Shown here: positions 49,595-51,785 of the stretch, in pieces
Position numbering within the stretch: position 1 is the stretch's first letter
Layout: every line of letters begins with the position of its first letter
DNA from: Bacillota bacterium
GTDB lineage: Bacteria > Bacillota > Limnochordia > Darwinibacteriales > Darwinibacteriaceae
Reading direction: 5' to 3'
Length of the DNA: 51,785 nucleotides
Assembly: GCA_012521335.1 (NCBI GenBank)
Contig: JAAYMM010000070.1
Coordinates: 1 to 51,785 of the forward strand
Program-made: the position numbers and the translations under genes
Notes under the pieces: generated by a model
The model's database searches: none
Told to the model about the DNA's origin: nothing
Seen by the model: the letters and a program-made list of their open reading frames with translations, nothing else

Positions 49595-51304
49595 GTGATG
49601 AAAAGACGCCATTCCATACGCATGAAAGTCGTCGTGTTCCCCTTGGTCCTGGTCTTTCTGGCGGTCCTGCTTCTGAGCGTGATCAGCAACTACACGGCCT
49701 ACACCAGGACCATCGAGCAGAAACGCCTCGGGGGGTTGGCTGTGGCCCAGCAGATCCGCAAACGGCTGGTGGAAAACGCCAAGGCCTTACGGGCCCTGGA
49801 GGGCCTGCTGGAGGAAACGTCCCGCAGCACCGCCGATTTGGTGCAGGTACCAGGCGGAGAAGCTGGTGATCCGCACCTAGCCGATGTGGCGCAGAGACTT
49901 GTGGAGGTCCACGTCAACCAGGTTCAGGCTCTGCAGGAAGAGTATAGCTCCCAGCAACTGGTGGTGGATGCCACCAGCGGAGCGACTCTAAGCTATGCCT
50001 ATGTGTTTAACCCCCAAGGCGAGCTGGAGGCAGCCAGCCGAGTCGTGGAGCCCGGGCGTCTGCTCCAGGATGAGGCCAAGCGCAGTGCCTTGGAGAAACG
50101 GAGCAACTACCTTTCCCTGACCAACGATCCCCTCACGGGGGAACTTGTGTGGGATATCATGCTCCCTGCTTTTGTGGATGAAGAGTACGCGGGGGCAGTG
50201 AATGTGGGCGTCAACTTGGAGATTGTCAGCCGCACCATGCGCACTTCCATCGCGCTGACGGTGGCGGTGGCGGGAGCGACCTATGTGGTGCTGGCCTTAA
50301 CGCTCACCCTTACCGCTTCGCGTTTAGTGCGCTCCATCGAGGGAGTGGGTAGGCACATCAACCTGATCGGAGGGAAGGTTCTGCATCAGCAGGTGCCCGG
50401 AGCCTTACAGGGCAGGCAGGATGAAGTCGGCCTCATTGCCAGGGGGATCCAGGCTATGCAGGATGCCTTAAGCAGCGTTTTGACCCGGGTGCACGAGGCG
50501 GCCGCGGCTACTGCCCAGGCCAGCCAGGAGCTCTCCGCTTCCACCAACCAGGCCAGTGCCTCCATTGAAGAAGTGGCCGGGACGGCCAATCAGTTTGCCT
50601 CCACGGTGCAGTCCATGGGCAGCAATGTGGCAGATATGGTGCGGGCTGCGGAAGGGATTCACAAGTCGGCCAGTGAAGGCCAGGAGGTAGTGGGCAGGGC
50701 AGTCGCCCTGGCGGATCAACTGAGCGACGACATGGCCGAGCTGTCCCAGGCCGTGGCGCGGTTTGGCGAGCGTTCTCGGGAGATCGGCCAGATCGTGGAG
50801 GTGATCACTGCCATTGCCGACCAGACTAACCTTTTGGCCCTCAACGCAGCTATTGAGGCGGCGCGGGCCGGCGAGTACGGCCGCGGTTTTGCGGTGGTGG
50901 CGGAAGAAGTGCGCGAGCTGGCCGAGGAGGCCGCTGCCTCCAGCAAGCAGATTACAGAGCTGGTGCGTGCTATCCAGGGCGAAACGGAGCACACCGTGGC
51001 CGGGATCAAACGCACAGCTGCTGATGCGGAAGCGAGCGCGGGCGCGGTGGCGAGAAGCGGCGAACTGATGAGTTCCATTCTGGAGCAGATCGGGTCCATC
51101 ACCGGCACGATCAGGGAAGTATCCAAAGGGTTGGAGCTGATCAACGCTGGCAGCGAAGAGCTGGCCGCGGCCACGGAAGAGCAGTCGGCTTCCATGGCGA
51201 ACATCGCCTCGGCCGCGCAGGAGTTGAGCTTGATGTCTGAGCGCCTCCAGGAGTTGGTGCGGGAGTTTGAACTGAACGAACAGGATACCCAAGGAGAGAG
51301 TTGA
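49595..51304 (+). CDS. Methyl-accepting chemotaxis protein
   Basis: The 569-residue receptor has a first membrane helix at residues 10-30, an extracytoplasmic sensing region of about 185 residues, a second helix near 215-240, a HAMP-like segment and a long cytoplasmic coiled coil. The hairpin tip that binds CheA and CheW is conserved: 'ADQTNLLALNAAIEAARAGE' and 'GFAVVAEEVRELAEEA'. The sensing region resembles a Cache-type fold, but the ligand is unknown. GTG 49595 has GGAGG seven bases upstream; ATG 49598 is an alternative. The gene is followed in the same frame by a GGDEF remnant. Confidence 0.9.
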   Translation: MMKRRHSIRMKVVVFPLVLVFLAVLLLSVISNYTAYTRTIEQKRLGGLAVAQQIRKRLVENAKALRALEGLLEETSRSTADLVQVPGGEAGDPHLADVAQRLVEVHVNQVQALQEEYSSQQLVVDATSGATLSYAYVFNPQGELEAASRVVEPGRLLQDEAKRSALEKRSNYLSLTNDPLTGELVWDIMLPAFVDEEYAGAVNVGVNLEIVSRTMRTSIALTVAVAGATYVVLALTLTLTASRLVRSIEGVGRHINLIGGKVLHQQVPGALQGRQDEVGLIARGIQAMQDALSSVLTRVHEAAAATAQASQELSASTNQASASIEEVAGTANQFASTVQSMGSNVADMVRAAEGIHKSASEGQEVVGRAVALADQLSDDMAELSQAVARFGERSREIGQIVEVITAIADQTNLLALNAAIEAARAGEYGRGFAVVAEEVRELAEEAAASSKQITELVRAIQGETEHTVAGIKRTAADAEASAGAVARSGELMSSILEQIGSITGTIREVSKGLELINAGSEELAAATEEQSASMANIASAAQELSLMSERLQELVREFELNEQDTQGES

Positions 51305-51475
51305 GGACGAAACGCCTGCTCCTTTACGAGGCCCCGGCGGATTACGCTCAGTATTGGCGTAGCCGCCCTCACAGGCCGGGAAGATGGGCGCGCTTATTAC
51401 AGCAGAGCCGACCGAGCTCTGTACCAAGCCAAAGAACTGGGGCGCAACCGGGTGGTTGTCGCCCGGAAAACCTGA
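51305..51475 (+). pseudogene. C-terminal remnant of a GGDEF (diguanylate cyclase) domain, in frame after the chemoreceptor stop
   Basis: Directly after the TGA of the chemoreceptor, in the same frame, 56 sense codons run to a TGA at 51473. The translation contains 'ITLSIGVAALTGRED' and 'SRADRALYQAKELGRNRV', the last strand and helix of a GGDEF domain. The GGDEF active site and everything before it are missing, and no start codon or ribosome site is present. It is the tail of a deleted diguanylate cyclase gene. Alternatively, it once belonged to a longer fusion cut by the present stop. Confidence 0.8.
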
Positions 51476-51489
51476 GCTGAAAAAACGAG

Positions 51490-51522
51490 CAGGTTCCGCA
51501 GGTGCACTGCGGAACCTGTTTT
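51490..51522. terminator. Bidirectional intrinsic terminator at the end of the window
   Basis: CAGGTTCCGCAG pairs perfectly with CTGCGGAACCTG around a five-base loop. Four T residues follow on the plus strand; on the minus strand CTCG and six T residues follow. Confidence 0.85.
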
Positions 51523-51525
51523 CCG

Positions 51526-51747
51526 TTACTCCTCCGCCGAGGAGAGCCAGTCTTGTATGCTGCCCAGGTCTCTATAAGCAGAAGTCAGCAGTTCCACCAC
51601 CTCTGGATCCAGTCCCTGGGCCCGGAGCCCCTGGGCAAAGATGCCCACGGCTTTCCTGCGCTGCCAAAGCAGCCCAGGCCCCACCGAGACGGCCCTGCCC
51701 AGGGTCTTGCCGATCCCAGTGATCACCGAGAACGCCCCGCTCAGCAT
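51526..51747 (-). CDS. Small hypothetical protein
   Basis: A 73-residue protein with an ATG at 51747 and a moderate ribosome site AGGGAAG. It has a Gly-rich N-terminal half ('VITGIGKTLGRAVSVGPG') and an amphipathic C-terminal half ('LDPEVVELLTSAYRDLGS'). I recognise no family. The terminator placed directly after its stop on the minus strand supports it as a real gene. Confidence 0.55.
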   Translation of the reverse strand: MLSGAFSVITGIGKTLGRAVSVGPGLLWQRRKAVGIFAQGLRAQGLDPEVVELLTSAYRDLGSIQDWLSSAEE

Positions 51748-51785
51748 ATTCTTCCCTAGGAGTTGCTAAACTGCCTAGTCAGGGA

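Overview
The window reads as chromosomal DNA of a moderately GC-rich Bacillota (Firmicutes). Supporting signs are strong AGGAGG-type ribosome binding sites, many GTG and TTG starts, canonical sigma-A promoters, intrinsic terminators, a Spo0B-type sensor kinase, a lipobox-type lipoprotein and Firmicutes-style gene sets (serC/serA/DUF1015, radical-SAM aminomutase, ornithine aminotransferase). A Clostridia or Limnochordia-like anaerobe is my inference. I saw no tRNA, rRNA, CRISPR array, transposase, phage gene or plasmid replication gene.

Layout. 1-5 kb: a DUF368 lipid-carrier transporter, a left-handed beta-helix protein, an orphan sensor kinase, an AlaX-type tRNA editing protein and a PAP2 phosphatase. 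5.1-8.7 kb: a heterodimeric ABC exporter pair with one degenerate ATP site. 8.9-12 kb: tryptophanase plus oligoendopeptidase F. 12-16.6 kb: an aromatic operon, aroE-aroK fusion, aroA, aroC, and a chorismate mutase carrying an eroded prephenate dehydratase region. 16.8-20.2 kb: ilvE, a small membrane protein, a kinase fusion and a nitroreductase. 20.2-20.7 kb: no gene, but a strong promoter followed by a highly paired stretch that is a good candidate for a structured RNA. 20.7-25.6 kb: a mannonate-oxidoreductase-like SDR, a three-gene GMC dehydrogenase set, a small lipoprotein and a DMT transporter.

25.7-33 kb is a sugar operon: a LacI regulator preceded by two identical 18-bp palindromic operators, a solute-binding protein, two permeases with unusual insertions (the second is frameshifted in this sequence) and a GH65 phosphorylase. 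No ATPase subunit is present, so a shared one is presumed. 33-34.5 kb holds a radical-SAM aminomutase that carries the substrate-site residues of glutamate 2,3-aminomutase (Lys332 and Asn369), not lysine 2,3-aminomutase. It sits behind a leader with its own promoter and terminator. It probably makes beta-glutamate, an osmolyte.

34.5-42.6 kb: a PflX-like radical-SAM protein, the serine genes (serA-DUF1015 facing serC), a cyclic-2,3-diphosphoglycerate-synthetase-like GTPase with ornithine aminotransferase, and another DMT transporter. 42.7-45.8 kb: a GH13 alpha-glucosidase and GPH sugar symporter behind a 16-bp palindrome. 45.8-51.7 kb: a SpoT-like alarmone hydrolase, a SEC-C protein, exonuclease III, galE, a chemoreceptor followed in frame by the tail of a lost GGDEF protein, and a small hypothetical protein.

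The most interesting items are the candidate RNA at 20.36-20.62 kb, the aminomutase with its leader, the eroded P-protein, the GMC set with an unknown membrane partner, and the in-frame GGDEF remnant.
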